A stretch of 64,000 bases of DNA, taken from NCBI RefSeq assembly GCF_002900365.1, contig NZ_CP025979.1, forward strand, positions 2,542,001 to 2,606,000. Reading direction: 5' to 3'. Shown here piece by piece: positions 53,506 through 62,348 of the stretch (position 1 is its first letter; each line of letters begins with the position of its first letter). The notes beneath the pieces are model-generated. The model did not search any database. It saw only the letters and a list, made by a program, of their open reading frames with translations, and was not told the DNA's origin. A program made the translations under genes and the position numbers. Origin of the DNA: Escherichia marmotae (GTDB lineage Bacteria; Pseudomonadota; Gammaproteobacteria; Enterobacterales; Enterobacteriaceae).

Positions 53506-53785
53506 TTGTGGGAATGCCCGGTGAAGCGGCAACTGTCTTTTAGCCACGTTGATGAGTATGGACGACGCGGTCGGCGTTGCTGCCAGCCAGGCGACCGCAG
53601 GCGCATTAACCGATCATGATGTCACCGTTTTACTGCTCGCGATGTATTTAATGGGCAACCCGGTGCAAAATGTCGGTCGCTGCCTGGAGACAGCCGAAGT
53701 GAATGCCAAATATTACCCGCATATCATTACGGTCTGCGTGATTAACGCATTGCTGTCGATTTGGGTTATGCAGCTTATTGTTTAA
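53506..53785 (+). pseudogene. yjiG: yjiG remnant (3' half, frameshifted)
   Basis: The frame DHDVTVLLLAMYLMGNPVQNVGRC to WVMQLIV (53549-53785) matches the last half of K-12 YjiG, a membrane protein paired with YjiH. Upstream, MPGEAATV is recognisable but shifted: one base is missing near 53509-53514 and another in the T run near 53537-53541. No trace of the 5' half of yjiG or of yjiH was found in the 130 bp between here and kptA. It sits 12 bp before iadA. Confidence 0.75.
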
Positions 53786-53797
53786 CAAGGAGTTACC

Positions 53798-54970
53798 ATG
53801 ATTGATTATTCCGCAGCCGGTTTTACCCTGTTGCAGGGAGCGCATTTGTATGCGCCGGAGGATCGGGGTATTTGCGATGTGTTAATCGCTAACGGCAAGA
53901 TTATCGCCGTTGCCAGCAATATCCCTTCTGACATCGTACCGGACTGCACGGTTGTCGATCTCAGCGGGCAGATCCTCTGTCCGGGTTTTATTGATCAACA
54001 CGTCCATTTGATTGGCGGCGGCGGTGAAGCTGGCCCCACAACACGCACGCCGGAAGTGGCATTAAGCCGCCTGACGGAAGCGGGCGTCACGTCGGTAGTT
54101 GGCCTGCTGGGCACTGACTCTATCTCTCGCCATCCGGAATCCTTACTCGCCAAGACCCGAGCACTCAATGAAGAAGGCATCAGCGCCTGGATGCTGACCG
54201 GTGCTTATCATGTACCTTCCCGCACCATTACGGGTTCTGTGGAAAAGGATGTGGCGATTATCGATCGCGTGATTGGCGTGAAATGTGCCATCTCTGATCA
54301 CCGCTCTGCCGCGCCGGATGTTTACCATCTGGCCAATATGGCAGCAGAATCCCGCGTTGGTGGCTTGCTCGGCGGTAAGCCTGGCGTCACCGTGTTCCAC
54401 ATGGGCGACAGCAAAAAGGCGTTACAGCCCATCTATGACCTCCTGGAAAACTGCGATGTGCCAATCAGTAAGTTGCTGCCGACGCATGTTAACCGCAACG
54501 TGCCTTTGTTTGAGCAGGCGCTGGAGTTCGCGCGCCAGGGTGGCACCATCGACATTACCAGCAGCATTGACGAACCGGTCGCCCCTGCCGAAGGTATTGC
54601 CCGCGCCGTTCAGGCGGGTATTCCGCTAGCACGCGTCACCCTTAGCTCTGACGGCAACGGCAGCCAACCCTTCTTCGACGACGAAGGGAATTTAACCCAT
54701 ATCGGCGTTGCGGGTTTTGAGACGTTGCTGGAAACCGTGCAGGTGCTGGTTAAAGACTACGGTTTCAGTATCAGCGATGCCCTGCGCCCGCTCACCAGTA
54801 GCGTAGCCGGTTTCCTTAACCTGACCGGGAAAGGTGAAATCCTGCCAGGTAATGACGCGGATTTGCTGGTATTGACACCGAAGCTGCGCATTGCGCAGGT
54901 ATACGCTCGCGGCAAACTGATGGTCAAAGACGGCAAGGCGTGTGTGAAAGGAACGTTTGAAACTGCATAA
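53798..54970 (+). CDS. iadA: Isoaspartyl dipeptidase IadA
   Basis: 390 residues, amidohydrolase TIM barrel with a two-zinc site: IDQHVHL (HxH), bridging carboxylated lysine in GVKCAISDHRS, His in HMGDS and THVNRN, and catalytic Asp in SSDGNGSQ. Cleaves isoaspartyl dipeptides from protein breakdown. A GGAG ribosome site precedes the ATG. Downstream the K-12 gene hypT is missing. Confidence 0.95.
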   Translation: MIDYSAAGFTLLQGAHLYAPEDRGICDVLIANGKIIAVASNIPSDIVPDCTVVDLSGQILCPGFIDQHVHLIGGGGEAGPTTRTPEVALSRLTEAGVTSVVGLLGTDSISRHPESLLAKTRALNEEGISAWMLTGAYHVPSRTITGSVEKDVAIIDRVIGVKCAISDHRSAAPDVYHLANMAAESRVGGLLGGKPGVTVFHMGDSKKALQPIYDLLENCDVPISKLLPTHVNRNVPLFEQALEFARQGGTIDITSSIDEPVAPAEGIARAVQAGIPLARVTLSSDGNGSQPFFDDEGNLTHIGVAGFETLLETVQVLVKDYGFSISDALRPLTSSVAGFLNLTGKGEILPGNDADLLVLTPKLRIAQVYARGKLMVKDGKACVKGTFETA

Positions 54971-54976
54971 GCGGTT

Positions 54977-55021
54977 GTCAGCCGCCCGAATAGACGTAGA
55001 ATGCCCGCACGGGTGGCTGAC
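54977..55021. terminator. Hairpin between convergent iadA and iraD
   Basis: GTCAGCCGCCCG pairs with CGGGTGGCTGAC (12 positions, one G-T) across a 21-nt loop. Long loop, no clean T tract; a possible shared terminator. Confidence 0.45.
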
Positions 55022-55045
55022 TGAGTAAAACGCAGGAGATTGTAT

Positions 55046-55438
55046 TTAGCTGACTTTCCCCAACATCGCACTGCACCAACCGCCATGCTGCCAGATCAAT
55101 TCCAATGTTAGCGGTTCATCGTCGTGGTACAGCATCATCTCCAGACTGATTGCCAGATCGTAGCAATATACTTCTTTCAGACTCACCTGCAATGCTGCAA
55201 TACGTGGTTCATGAAATAAAAGAGCGGAACGCAACTGGCGGCAATACCAACTCTGGAGACGTTTGTCGCACTTATTATGCCCTTGCCACTCAGGCATGCC
55301 AGAAACAAGTAATGTTGGTAGCGGTGAATGAGGAGAATTAAAAAGTTGAAAGAGATCCTGGCATACGGAATCACGCAGCAATGATGTATTGCTTCCTGTT
55401 TTTTCAGGTAATACGGTCTGAAGTAATTGGCGCATCAT
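55046..55438 (-). CDS. iraD: IraD, anti-adaptor that stabilises RpoS
   Basis: 130 residues from the ATG at 55438. Blocks RssB, stopping ClpXP degradation of RpoS after DNA damage. Core sequence LLVSGMPEWQG...LQSWYCRQLRSALLFHEPRI is conserved; N-terminal and C-terminal ends differ from K-12. The start codon overlaps the stop of the upstream small ORF idlP (ATGATG/TGA), so translation is coupled. Confidence 0.93.
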   Translation of the reverse strand: MMRQLLQTVLPEKTGSNTSLLRDSVCQDLFQLFNSPHSPLPTLLVSGMPEWQGHNKCDKRLQSWYCRQLRSALLFHEPRIAALQVSLKEVYCYDLAISLEMMLYHDDEPLTLELIWQHGGWCSAMLGKVS

Positions 55439-55518
55439 TTTGCGCACTCCTGACGTTTAGCGGCATCGATATCTTGCCCTGATGGCAGGATACCACTGAG
55501 TTGATGCTCATTTTCCAT
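55435..55518 (-). CDS. idlP: IdlP, iraD leader peptide (27 codons)
   Basis: Small ORF MENEHQLSGILPSGQDIDAA... ending 2 bp inside the iraD start. An AAGGA site lies 6 bp before its ATG; an ATG two codons upstream is also in frame. In K-12 this 27-codon ORF couples to iraD and is the target of CsrA repression; GGA motifs are visible at its ribosome site. Confidence 0.8.
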   Translation of the reverse strand: MENEHQLSGILPSGQDIDAAKRQECAK

Positions 55519-55846
55519 AGTCATTCCTTTTTGCTCATTACGTCCGTGACTGATACAGGCCTAATTCTTGCCCGCGAAGTATAAGACCCTGAACAGAAAT
55601 GAAGATCCACTTACTTTTTATTTAAAAAGATATAATTTGATAAAAATCACTAAATCAGATAGAAACAAATCAATATATTTTGATTATTCCGAATGATTAC
55701 TCAGATTTAAATAGAGATATAATATTTATAAAAGATATGTAATAAATAATTATTAAATTACTCATAGTTTATTATTAATAATATATGTTATTACATGGCT
55801 ACAAGACCCGGTGCAAAGCAGCTCAACTTTGCACCAGAAATAAGGG
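55519..55846. promoter_or_regulatory. AT-rich gap upstream of idlP-iraD
   Basis: About 330 bp, very AT-rich from 55600 to 55790, containing the iraD promoter region. No gene seen. K-12 has yjiC here; it is absent. Confidence 0.5.
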
Positions 55847-56620
55847 TCAGGCGTCAACTTTATCCAATGGCCAGGAGTCAAAGAGATAACCATCAAAATA
55901 GATATCATCGACGTTGGAAAATTCCAGCAAACGCTGTTTCACATTTTCCAGATGCTGCCACATTGCCAGCTTCGCCGCACGGGCGTCTTTTTTGATTAAC
56001 GCCGCGAGGATCTGTTTGTGATCGCCCAGCCACTCTTTGCGGTATAAGCTGTCATCCAGATGGCTGTGCAACTGGATCCACATCGGATTGTTTTCCCGCC
56101 ACTGCCAGGACTGACGGAACAACTCCACCAGCATACTGTTATGGGTTGCTTCGGCAATGGCGAGGTGAAACTGCATGTCACCGCTTTCGCTGCTGCCCGG
56201 CGCACTGGAAGCCAGTTCGCGTTCTTCAAGCTGCAATGCCTGGCGCATTTTCACAATGTCTTCCCGTGTTGCCTGCAAGGCGGCAAACTCGGCTATGTTG
56301 CTCTCCAGCAACTGGCGCGCCTGTAACAGCTCAAAAGGACCAGCGTCGTTGCAGGCGTTAACATCTGCGCTGTCCGCACTCTTACTGGTGGAACTGTCAA
56401 GAACATAGATACCGGCACCACGGCGTACTTCTACCAGCCCTTTGATCTCCAGCATGATCAATGCTTCACGTACCACAGTACGCGTGACGTCGAGCATTTC
56501 TGCGATCTCACGCTCCGGCGGCAGCCGTTCGCCAGGATTGTACGGCGTCTTAATGATCAGATCGCGGATCATTGCCCCGACTTCCTGGTAAGGTCTTTGC
56601 GCAGAGGTGGCAGATTTCAT
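55847..56620 (-). CDS. uxuR: UxuR, GntR-family repressor of hexuronate genes
   Basis: 257 residues with N-terminal winged helix (LPPEREIAEMLDVTRTVVREALIMLEIKGLV) and FadR-type C-terminal ligand domain. Represses uxuAB, uxuR and gntP; released by fructuronate. Sites matching its operator occur upstream of its own gene and upstream of uxuA/gntP. Confidence 0.95.
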   Translation of the reverse strand: MKSATSAQRPYQEVGAMIRDLIIKTPYNPGERLPPEREIAEMLDVTRTVVREALIMLEIKGLVEVRRGAGIYVLDSSTSKSADSADVNACNDAGPFELLQARQLLESNIAEFAALQATREDIVKMRQALQLEERELASSAPGSSESGDMQFHLAIAEATHNSMLVELFRQSWQWRENNPMWIQLHSHLDDSLYRKEWLGDHKQILAALIKKDARAAKLAMWQHLENVKQRLLEFSNVDDIYFDGYLFDSWPLDKVDA

Positions 56621-56654
56621 GGTGTTGTGTCCGTTAGGTGCGGTTAATCAAATT

Positions 56655-56695
56655 TTTGCCGGATGCGGCGTGAACGCCTTATCCGGCCTACAACG
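56655..56695. repeat. REP unit upstream of uxuR
   Basis: GCCGGATGCGGCGTGAACGC and its complementary half form a single REP palindrome between uxuB and uxuR. Confidence 0.8.
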
Positions 56696-56774
56696 GGCAA
56701 TTTTACGGCACCCGTTAATCTCAAACTATACCATTTGCACTGGAAGTTGGCACGTACAGGTGGGCAAAAAAACG

Positions 56775-56811
56775 AAAACTGGTCAACCAAATATAAATTT
56801 GATTGACCAGT
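56775..56811. promoter_or_regulatory. UxuR/ExuR-type operators upstream of uxuR
   Basis: AAACTGGTCAACCAAAT (56776-56792) and AAATTTGATTGACCAGT (56795-56811) both fit the AAATTGGT-ACCAATTT family; they are adjacent and inverted, in the uxuB-uxuR gap, consistent with autoregulation. Confidence 0.7.
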
Positions 56812-56834
56812 CAGTCTGTAGGGTAATCAGTCAG

Positions 56835-58295
56835 TTACAGAGCAGCCACGCACTCACGCGCACCACGTTCGCACAGTTGCTGATATGCAGTCGTCACCGC
56901 GCCAACAAAGTCCGCGTTCTGCGGCAGATCATCGGCAAAAATACCGCTCAGACCCAGCAGAGCTTTCACACGTTCCGCCCCCTGATATTGCGCGTTGATC
57001 TTCTGGAACTCCGCCAGCATCGGGTCGACCACGTCGATGGCGTTGCCTTGCTCATCAACCCCTTGGGTGTAACGCATCCAGCCCGCGACACCGAGTGCCA
57101 GATGACGCCAGCTACCACCGTTTTGCAAATGCAAGCGAACCGGATCCAGCAGACGCTGCGGCAACTTCTGGCTGCCGTCCATCGCAATCTGCCAGGTGCG
57201 ATGACGCAGAGACGGGTTGCTGAAACGCTCGATCAGCAGCGTCGCATACGCGTTCAGGTCTGTACCTTCCGGCATCGACAGCGTCGGCGCTTGTTCCTGC
57301 ATCATCAGAGCAAAGGCCGCTTTGCGATAATCCGCGTTGGTCATGGTATCAGCGATGGTTTCATAACCACCGAGGTAACCGAGGTACGCCAGGAAAGAGT
57401 GACTGCCGTTAAGCATACGCAGTTTCATCATTTCGAACGGAACAACGTCCGCAACGAACTGTGCGCCGACTTTATCCCAGTCCGGGCGACCATTGACGAA
57501 GTTATCTTCAATCACCCACTGACGGAACGGCTCGCAGGCAATGGCACACGGATCGTAAACGCCCAACTGGTCAGCAATTTCCTGCAATGTTTCAGGAGTA
57601 GCCGCCGGAACAATGCGGTCAACCATTGTGCACGGGAAAGTCACGTTCTCTTCAATCCATGCCGCCAGTTGCGGATCACGAGCCTGAGCCAGTCCCAGTA
57701 CTGCGACTTTCGCCACATGACCGTTCTCACGCACGTTGTCGCAAGACATCACCGTAAAAGCTTTCAGCCCTTTTTCACGACGCAGACGCAGGGCTTCTAC
57801 GATGTAACCAATTGCAGACTTCGGCGCGGTCGGGTTTTCCAGATCGTGCTTAATCAGCGGGTTATTGAGATCCAACTGACCGCTTGCCGCGTCGGCACAG
57901 TAGCCTTTTTCCGTGACCGTCAGGGAAACAATTGCCGTCTGCGGACGCGCCATCGCGTTCAGAATGCCTTCGCAACCGTCGATTTCAGGGTGCAGCGCTT
58001 CTTTCATCGAACCGATAATTTTCAGCTCGGTGCTTTCTGCGCCTTTTTCCGCCACGGTATACAACAGTTGCTGTTTTTTCAGGTTTTCGATCAGCACGCG
58101 GTCGTTACCTGGCATCAGGTTAACTTCGCAGATCCCCCAGTCGCTGTCGGTGCTTTCCAGCAAATGGTGGGTATACAGCGCCTGGTGCGCGCGGTGGAAC
58201 GCCCCGCAACCGAGATGCACAATGCGTGATTCCAGACGAGAATGATCCCATGACGGGCGGGCAACCGGCAGATTGCTGTCAACAATAGTAGTCAT
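56835..58295 (-). CDS. uxuB: D-mannonate oxidoreductase UxuB
   Basis: 486-residue polyol-type long-chain dehydrogenase interconverting fructuronate and mannonate with NAD(H). N-terminal HLGCGAFHRAHQALYTH is the nucleotide-binding signature and KLRMLNGSHSFLAYLG carries the catalytic Lys-Asn-His residues. Second gene of uxuAB, 80 bp after uxuA. Confidence 0.96.
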   Translation of the reverse strand: MTTIVDSNLPVARPSWDHSRLESRIVHLGCGAFHRAHQALYTHHLLESTDSDWGICEVNLMPGNDRVLIENLKKQQLLYTVAEKGAESTELKIIGSMKEALHPEIDGCEGILNAMARPQTAIVSLTVTEKGYCADAASGQLDLNNPLIKHDLENPTAPKSAIGYIVEALRLRREKGLKAFTVMSCDNVRENGHVAKVAVLGLAQARDPQLAAWIEENVTFPCTMVDRIVPAATPETLQEIADQLGVYDPCAIACEPFRQWVIEDNFVNGRPDWDKVGAQFVADVVPFEMMKLRMLNGSHSFLAYLGYLGGYETIADTMTNADYRKAAFALMMQEQAPTLSMPEGTDLNAYATLLIERFSNPSLRHRTWQIAMDGSQKLPQRLLDPVRLHLQNGGSWRHLALGVAGWMRYTQGVDEQGNAIDVVDPMLAEFQKINAQYQGAERVKALLGLSGIFADDLPQNADFVGAVTTAYQQLCERGARECVAAL

Positions 58296-58375
58296 CGTAA
58301 ACTCCAGAATCCGTCTTCAGAGAGTGACGGCAAGGAAGAAGGAACCGGCACGGCGCGAAGCCATGCCGGTGAGTA

Positions 58376-59560
58376 TTAACGGCTAAAGAAAGCCCGTTGG
58401 ATCGCCAGTTCGACACCGCGAACTTCGGCCAGGCCTTTCAGACGACCAATAGCGGAGTAACCAGGGTTGGTTTTCTTCTTCAGGTCATCCAGCATCTGGT
58501 GACCGTGGTCCGGACGCATCGGGATCAGGTCTTCTTTGCCTTCCGCTTTACGACGGTGCTCTTCTTCAACGATCGCTTTCACCACTTCGTACATATCAAC
58601 GTCACCGTTCAGGTGCGCCGCTTCGTGGAAGGTTTTCGGGTTTTCTTCACGCATGGTGGAACGCAGATGGGTGAAGTAAATACGTGGACCGAACTGCTTG
58701 ATCATATCAACCAGATCGTTGTCAGCACGCACGCCGTAAGAACCGGTACACATGGTGAAACCGTTCGCCATGCTGTTTACGGTGTCAACCATCCACTGCA
58801 TATCTTCAATGGTGGAAACGATGCGCGGCAGGCCGAGGATCGGGCGCGGCGGATCGTCCGGGTGAACAGCCATGCGCACGCCAACTTCTTCCGCAACCGG
58901 AATGATCGCCTTCAGGAAGACAGCAAAGTTTTCGCGCAGTTTGGCTTTGTCGATATCTTTGTACAGTTCCAGGTGCTTACGGAACTGATCGAGGGTGTAG
59001 CCTTCTTCCGCGCCCGGCAGACCCGCAATGATGTTACGAGTCAGACGCGCTTTGTCTTCATCGCTCATGGTGGCGAAGCGTTCTGCTGCCTGAGCAATTT
59101 CTTCTTCGGTGTAATCCGCTTCTGCGCCTGGACGTTTCAGGATGTGCATTTCGAATGCAGCAAATTCGATCTGGTCGAAGCGCAGTGCTTTGGAGCCGTC
59201 CGGTAGCACATATTCGAGGTCAGTACGGGTCCAGTCGAGAACCGGCATGAAGTTGTAGCACACGGTGCGAATGCCGCACTGCGCCAGGTTGCGCAGGGTC
59301 TGCTGATAGTTAGCAATCCACTGCTCATAGTTGCCAGTGTGAGTTTTGATGTCTTCGTGAATTGGCACGCTTTCCACGACAGACCACACCAGGCCCGCGT
59401 CTTCAATGATAGCCTTGCGTTTGAGGATTTCTTCAACGGACCATACTTCGCCGTTCGGGATATGGTGCAGCGCGGTAACCACGCCAGTTGCGCCCGCCTG
59501 ACGGACATCTGCTAAAGAAACCGGATCGTTAGGGCCGTACCAACGCCAGGTCTGTTCCAT
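58376..59560 (-). CDS. uxuA: D-mannonate dehydratase UxuA
   Basis: 394 residues; dehydrates D-mannonate to 2-keto-3-deoxygluconate, using a divalent metal. TIM-barrel metalloenzyme with conserved HPDDPPRP, CTGSYGVRADND, FTHLR and RPDHGHQ. First gene of uxuAB with UxuR operator and CRP-like site upstream, divergent from gntP. Confidence 0.96.
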   Translation of the reverse strand: MEQTWRWYGPNDPVSLADVRQAGATGVVTALHHIPNGEVWSVEEILKRKAIIEDAGLVWSVVESVPIHEDIKTHTGNYEQWIANYQQTLRNLAQCGIRTVCYNFMPVLDWTRTDLEYVLPDGSKALRFDQIEFAAFEMHILKRPGAEADYTEEEIAQAAERFATMSDEDKARLTRNIIAGLPGAEEGYTLDQFRKHLELYKDIDKAKLRENFAVFLKAIIPVAEEVGVRMAVHPDDPPRPILGLPRIVSTIEDMQWMVDTVNSMANGFTMCTGSYGVRADNDLVDMIKQFGPRIYFTHLRSTMREENPKTFHEAAHLNGDVDMYEVVKAIVEEEHRRKAEGKEDLIPMRPDHGHQMLDDLKKKTNPGYSAIGRLKGLAEVRGVELAIQRAFFSR

Positions 59561-59722
59561 GATATTTCCTCTTTCACATAGCAGGTTCCACAGCGAAGAG
59601 ACGCGGAACCCCGGAGTTGTTTAGGTATCCGGATGAACAACCAGACCGCAGCCGTGGCGTTGCATCGGATGAGATGGCGTATAAGTTCTACCTTTTGGTA
59701 AGACATGTCAACCCGAATTCTA

Positions 59723-59846
59723 AAATTGGTTAACCACATCACAAGAAATCCACTCTCACACAGGTTGATGCAAATTACAGCAAAGGGTATTCAGCGGTTA
59801 TTGATCGGGGGATGTGATATTCATCGCAACAATGGTTGACCAATTT
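59723..59846. promoter_or_regulatory. uxuA-gntP divergent control region: UxuR sites and CRP site
   Basis: AAATTGGTTAACCACAT (59723-59739) near uxuA and ATGGTTGACCAATTT (59832-59846) near gntP match the UxuR operator pattern. TGTGATATTCATCGCA (59813-59828) is a good CRP site (one mismatch in the arms) 72 bp before gntP. The rest of the 340-bp gap shows nothing else. Confidence 0.7.
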
Positions 59847-59899
59847 GCATAACATGTCGCCCAAAATAGCAATGGTTCAACCAGATAAGGTAAAACGTT

Positions 59900-61243
59900 A
59901 TGCATGTGCTTAACATTCTTTGGGTGGTATTCGGCATCGGCCTGATGCTGGTACTGAATTTGAAGTTCAAGATCAACTCGATGGTGGCTTTGCTGGTGGC
60001 AGCGTTGTCCGTTGGGATGCTGGCGGGTATGGATCTGATGTCGCTGCTGCACACCATGAAAGCGGGCTTTGGCAACACGCTGGGGGAACTGGCGATCATC
60101 GTGGTGTTCGGTGCGGTCATCGGTAAGCTGATGGTTGACTCTGGTGCGGCTCACCAGATAGCGCACACGCTGCTGGCGCGTCTCGGCCTGCGCTATGTTC
60201 AGATATCGGTGATCATCATCGGCCTGATTTTCGGTCTGGCGATGTTCTATGAAGTGGCCTTTATCATGCTGGCACCGCTGGTGATCGTGATTGCCGCCGA
60301 AGCTAAAATTCCCTTCCTGAAACTGGCTATCCCGGCAGTAGCGGCTGCAACCACCGCACATTCACTGTACCCACCGCAGCCGGGTCCGGTGGCGCTGGTC
60401 AATGCTTACGGCGCAGATATGGGGATGGTTTACATCTATGGCGTGCTGGTGACTATTCCCAGCGTTATCTGTGCGGGGCTGATCCTGCCGAAGTTTCTCG
60501 GTAATCTTGAGCGCCCAACGCCGTCATTCCTGAAAGCGGATCAACCGGTAGATATGAATAACCTGCCCTCTTTCGGCATTTCCATTCTTGTGCCGTTGAT
60601 CCCGGCGATCATTATGATCTCCACCACCATCGCTAATATTTGGTTAGTAAAAGACACACCGGCATGGGAAGTGGTTAACTTTATTGGTTCCTCCCCAATT
60701 GCGATGTTTATCGCGATGGTGGTTGCGTTCGTACTCTTTGGCACCGCACGCGGCCACGACATGCAGTGGGTGATGAACGCCTTTGAAAGCGCGGTAAAAA
60801 GTATTGCGATGGTGATTCTGATCATCGGTGCAGGCGGCGTGCTGAAGCAAACCATTATCGACACAGGCATTGGTGACACCATCGGCATGCTGATGTCGCA
60901 CGGCAACATTTCTCCATACATCATGGCGTGGCTGATCACCGTGCTGATTCGTCTGGCGACTGGTCAGGGTGTCGTTTCAGCGATGACCGCCGCCGGGATT
61001 ATCAGTGCCGCAATTCTTGATCCGGCAACCGGTCAATTGGTTGGTGTAAATCCGGCGCTGCTGGTTCTGGCAACTGCCGCGGGTTCCAACACCCTCACCC
61101 ACATTAACGATGCCTCTTTCTGGCTGTTCAAAGGTTATTTTGATCTGTCAGTAAAAGACACCCTGAAAACCTGGGGTCTGCTGGAGCTGGTCAACTCCGT
61201 GGTTGGGCTGATTATTGTGTTGATTATCAGTATGGTGGCGTAA
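59900..61243 (+). CDS. gntP: GntP, gluconate/fructuronate transporter
   Basis: 447 residues, about 12-14 membrane segments; GntP family of gluconate:H+ symporters (MHVLNILWVVFGIGLML start; AAGSNTLTHINDASFWLFKGYF near the end). K-12 GntP has been linked to fructuronate uptake and is controlled by UxuR and CRP, in agreement with the sites upstream. Confidence 0.95.
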   Translation: MHVLNILWVVFGIGLMLVLNLKFKINSMVALLVAALSVGMLAGMDLMSLLHTMKAGFGNTLGELAIIVVFGAVIGKLMVDSGAAHQIAHTLLARLGLRYVQISVIIIGLIFGLAMFYEVAFIMLAPLVIVIAAEAKIPFLKLAIPAVAAATTAHSLYPPQPGPVALVNAYGADMGMVYIYGVLVTIPSVICAGLILPKFLGNLERPTPSFLKADQPVDMNNLPSFGISILVPLIPAIIMISTTIANIWLVKDTPAWEVVNFIGSSPIAMFIAMVVAFVLFGTARGHDMQWVMNAFESAVKSIAMVILIIGAGGVLKQTIIDTGIGDTIGMLMSHGNISPYIMAWLITVLIRLATGQGVVSAMTAAGIISAAILDPATGQLVGVNPALLVLATAAGSNTLTHINDASFWLFKGYFDLSVKDTLKTWGLLELVNSVVGLIIVLIISMVA

Positions 61244-61304
61244 AGGAATATCAGAGCCTGCCATTGGCAGGCTCAGTTCGGATGGTTGGCAACGTGCGCC
61301 TTGT

Positions 61305-61390
61305 TTATGCCAGATGCGGCGCTGGCGCGTCTTATCTGGCCTACAAAAAGCTAACATACAGGTTTTGTAAGCCTGATAGCCATCAGGCAA
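61305..61390. repeat. REP-like elements between gntP and fimH
   Basis: CAGATGCGGCGCTGGCGCGT with its complementary half, then a shortened AAGCCTGATAGCCATCAGGC palindrome, between the convergent gntP and fimH. Confidence 0.75.
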
Positions 61391-61427
61391 ATATTGCGTA
61401 CTCGCATTGGCAACCCCTGTGATTTCT

Positions 61428-62330
61428 TTATTGATAAACAAAAGTCACACCAATAATTGACTGCACATTACCTGCAGTCACCTGCCCTCCAGTACGTGCG
61501 TAATTTGCCGTTAACCCAAGACTTACCGCTGAAGTCCCTACTGCCCCTAATGACACAGTGCTATTCGCTGGAATAATCGTACCGTTGCGCGTCAACTGCA
61601 CGCCGACGCCCTGTGCTGGCGAAAACGACGCCGTGTTGGTGAAAATCGAGTTGTCCGCATCTGCGGTTGTACCTGAAAGGTAATACCCCAGGTTTTGGCT
61701 TTTCGCACAATAAACGGTAAGAGGAATCGGCACCGAGCCGGGGTAGTCCGGCAGAGTGACGGTGACATCTCGCGCAGAAACATCACAACCACCGGTAGGC
61801 ACCACCACATCGTTATTGGCATAAATATTCCAGACAAACTGGAAATCATCGCCGTTATAGTTGTTGGTCTGGCGCAAAATGAGCACGGCTATTAATGAAC
61901 CAGCCTTAATCGCCACTCCGCCCGCACTGCTGACAGGCGTCAGATAAAGCGCCACTGGCCAAGGCTTATCCGTTCTCGAATTATAAACAACGCGTGGCGT
62001 TTCGCTGGTGGTAGGAAAAGGATAGCTACTGCCATTATATTTTACGGTTCCGGAAAAATTAGATAACACGCCGCCATAAGCTGAACCTCGTTGCAGTGTT
62101 ACATAGTCTGTAATGGTTTCCGGGTAATCGTTATGGCAAAAGATCTGCGTCGAAAGATCCACAACCAGGTTTTGCCCCACATTCACTGCGGGCGCAAGGT
62201 TAACATAGACATTGGCGCTGCCGCCGCCAATAGGGATAGCCGTACCATTAGCGGTTTTACAGGCGAATGACCAGGCATTTACCGACCAGCCCATCAGCAG
62301 TACAGTAAATAAGGTAATAACGCGTTTCAT
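61428..62330 (-). CDS. fimH: FimH, type 1 fimbrial mannose-binding adhesin
   Basis: 300 residues: 21-residue signal peptide, lectin domain (mature 1-158) and pilin domain. Mannose pocket residues are all present by mature numbering: Phe1, Asn46, Asp47, Asp54, Gln133, Asn135, Asp140, Phe142. Variable positions read Ala27, Asn70 and Asn78, the last two common in uropathogenic isolates, and Gly139 next to the pocket where K-12 has Ser as I recall. Start taken at MKRVITLF; a start three codons upstream is in frame. Last gene of the fim operon. Confidence 0.96.
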   Translation of the reverse strand: MKRVITLFTVLLMGWSVNAWSFACKTANGTAIPIGGGSANVYVNLAPAVNVGQNLVVDLSTQIFCHNDYPETITDYVTLQRGSAYGGVLSNFSGTVKYNGSSYPFPTTSETPRVVYNSRTDKPWPVALYLTPVSSAGGVAIKAGSLIAVLILRQTNNYNGDDFQFVWNIYANNDVVVPTGGCDVSARDVTVTLPDYPGSVPIPLTVYCAKSQNLGYYLSGTTADADNSIFTNTASFSPAQGVGVQLTRNGTIIPANSTVSLGAVGTSAVSLGLTANYARTGGQVTAGNVQSIIGVTFVYQ

Positions 62331-62348
62331 TACAATCATCTCTTCGGG

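Noticed and set aside
56607..58229. 540-codon open frame antisense to uxuB
   Set aside because: Shadow of uxuB; no recognisable protein features.
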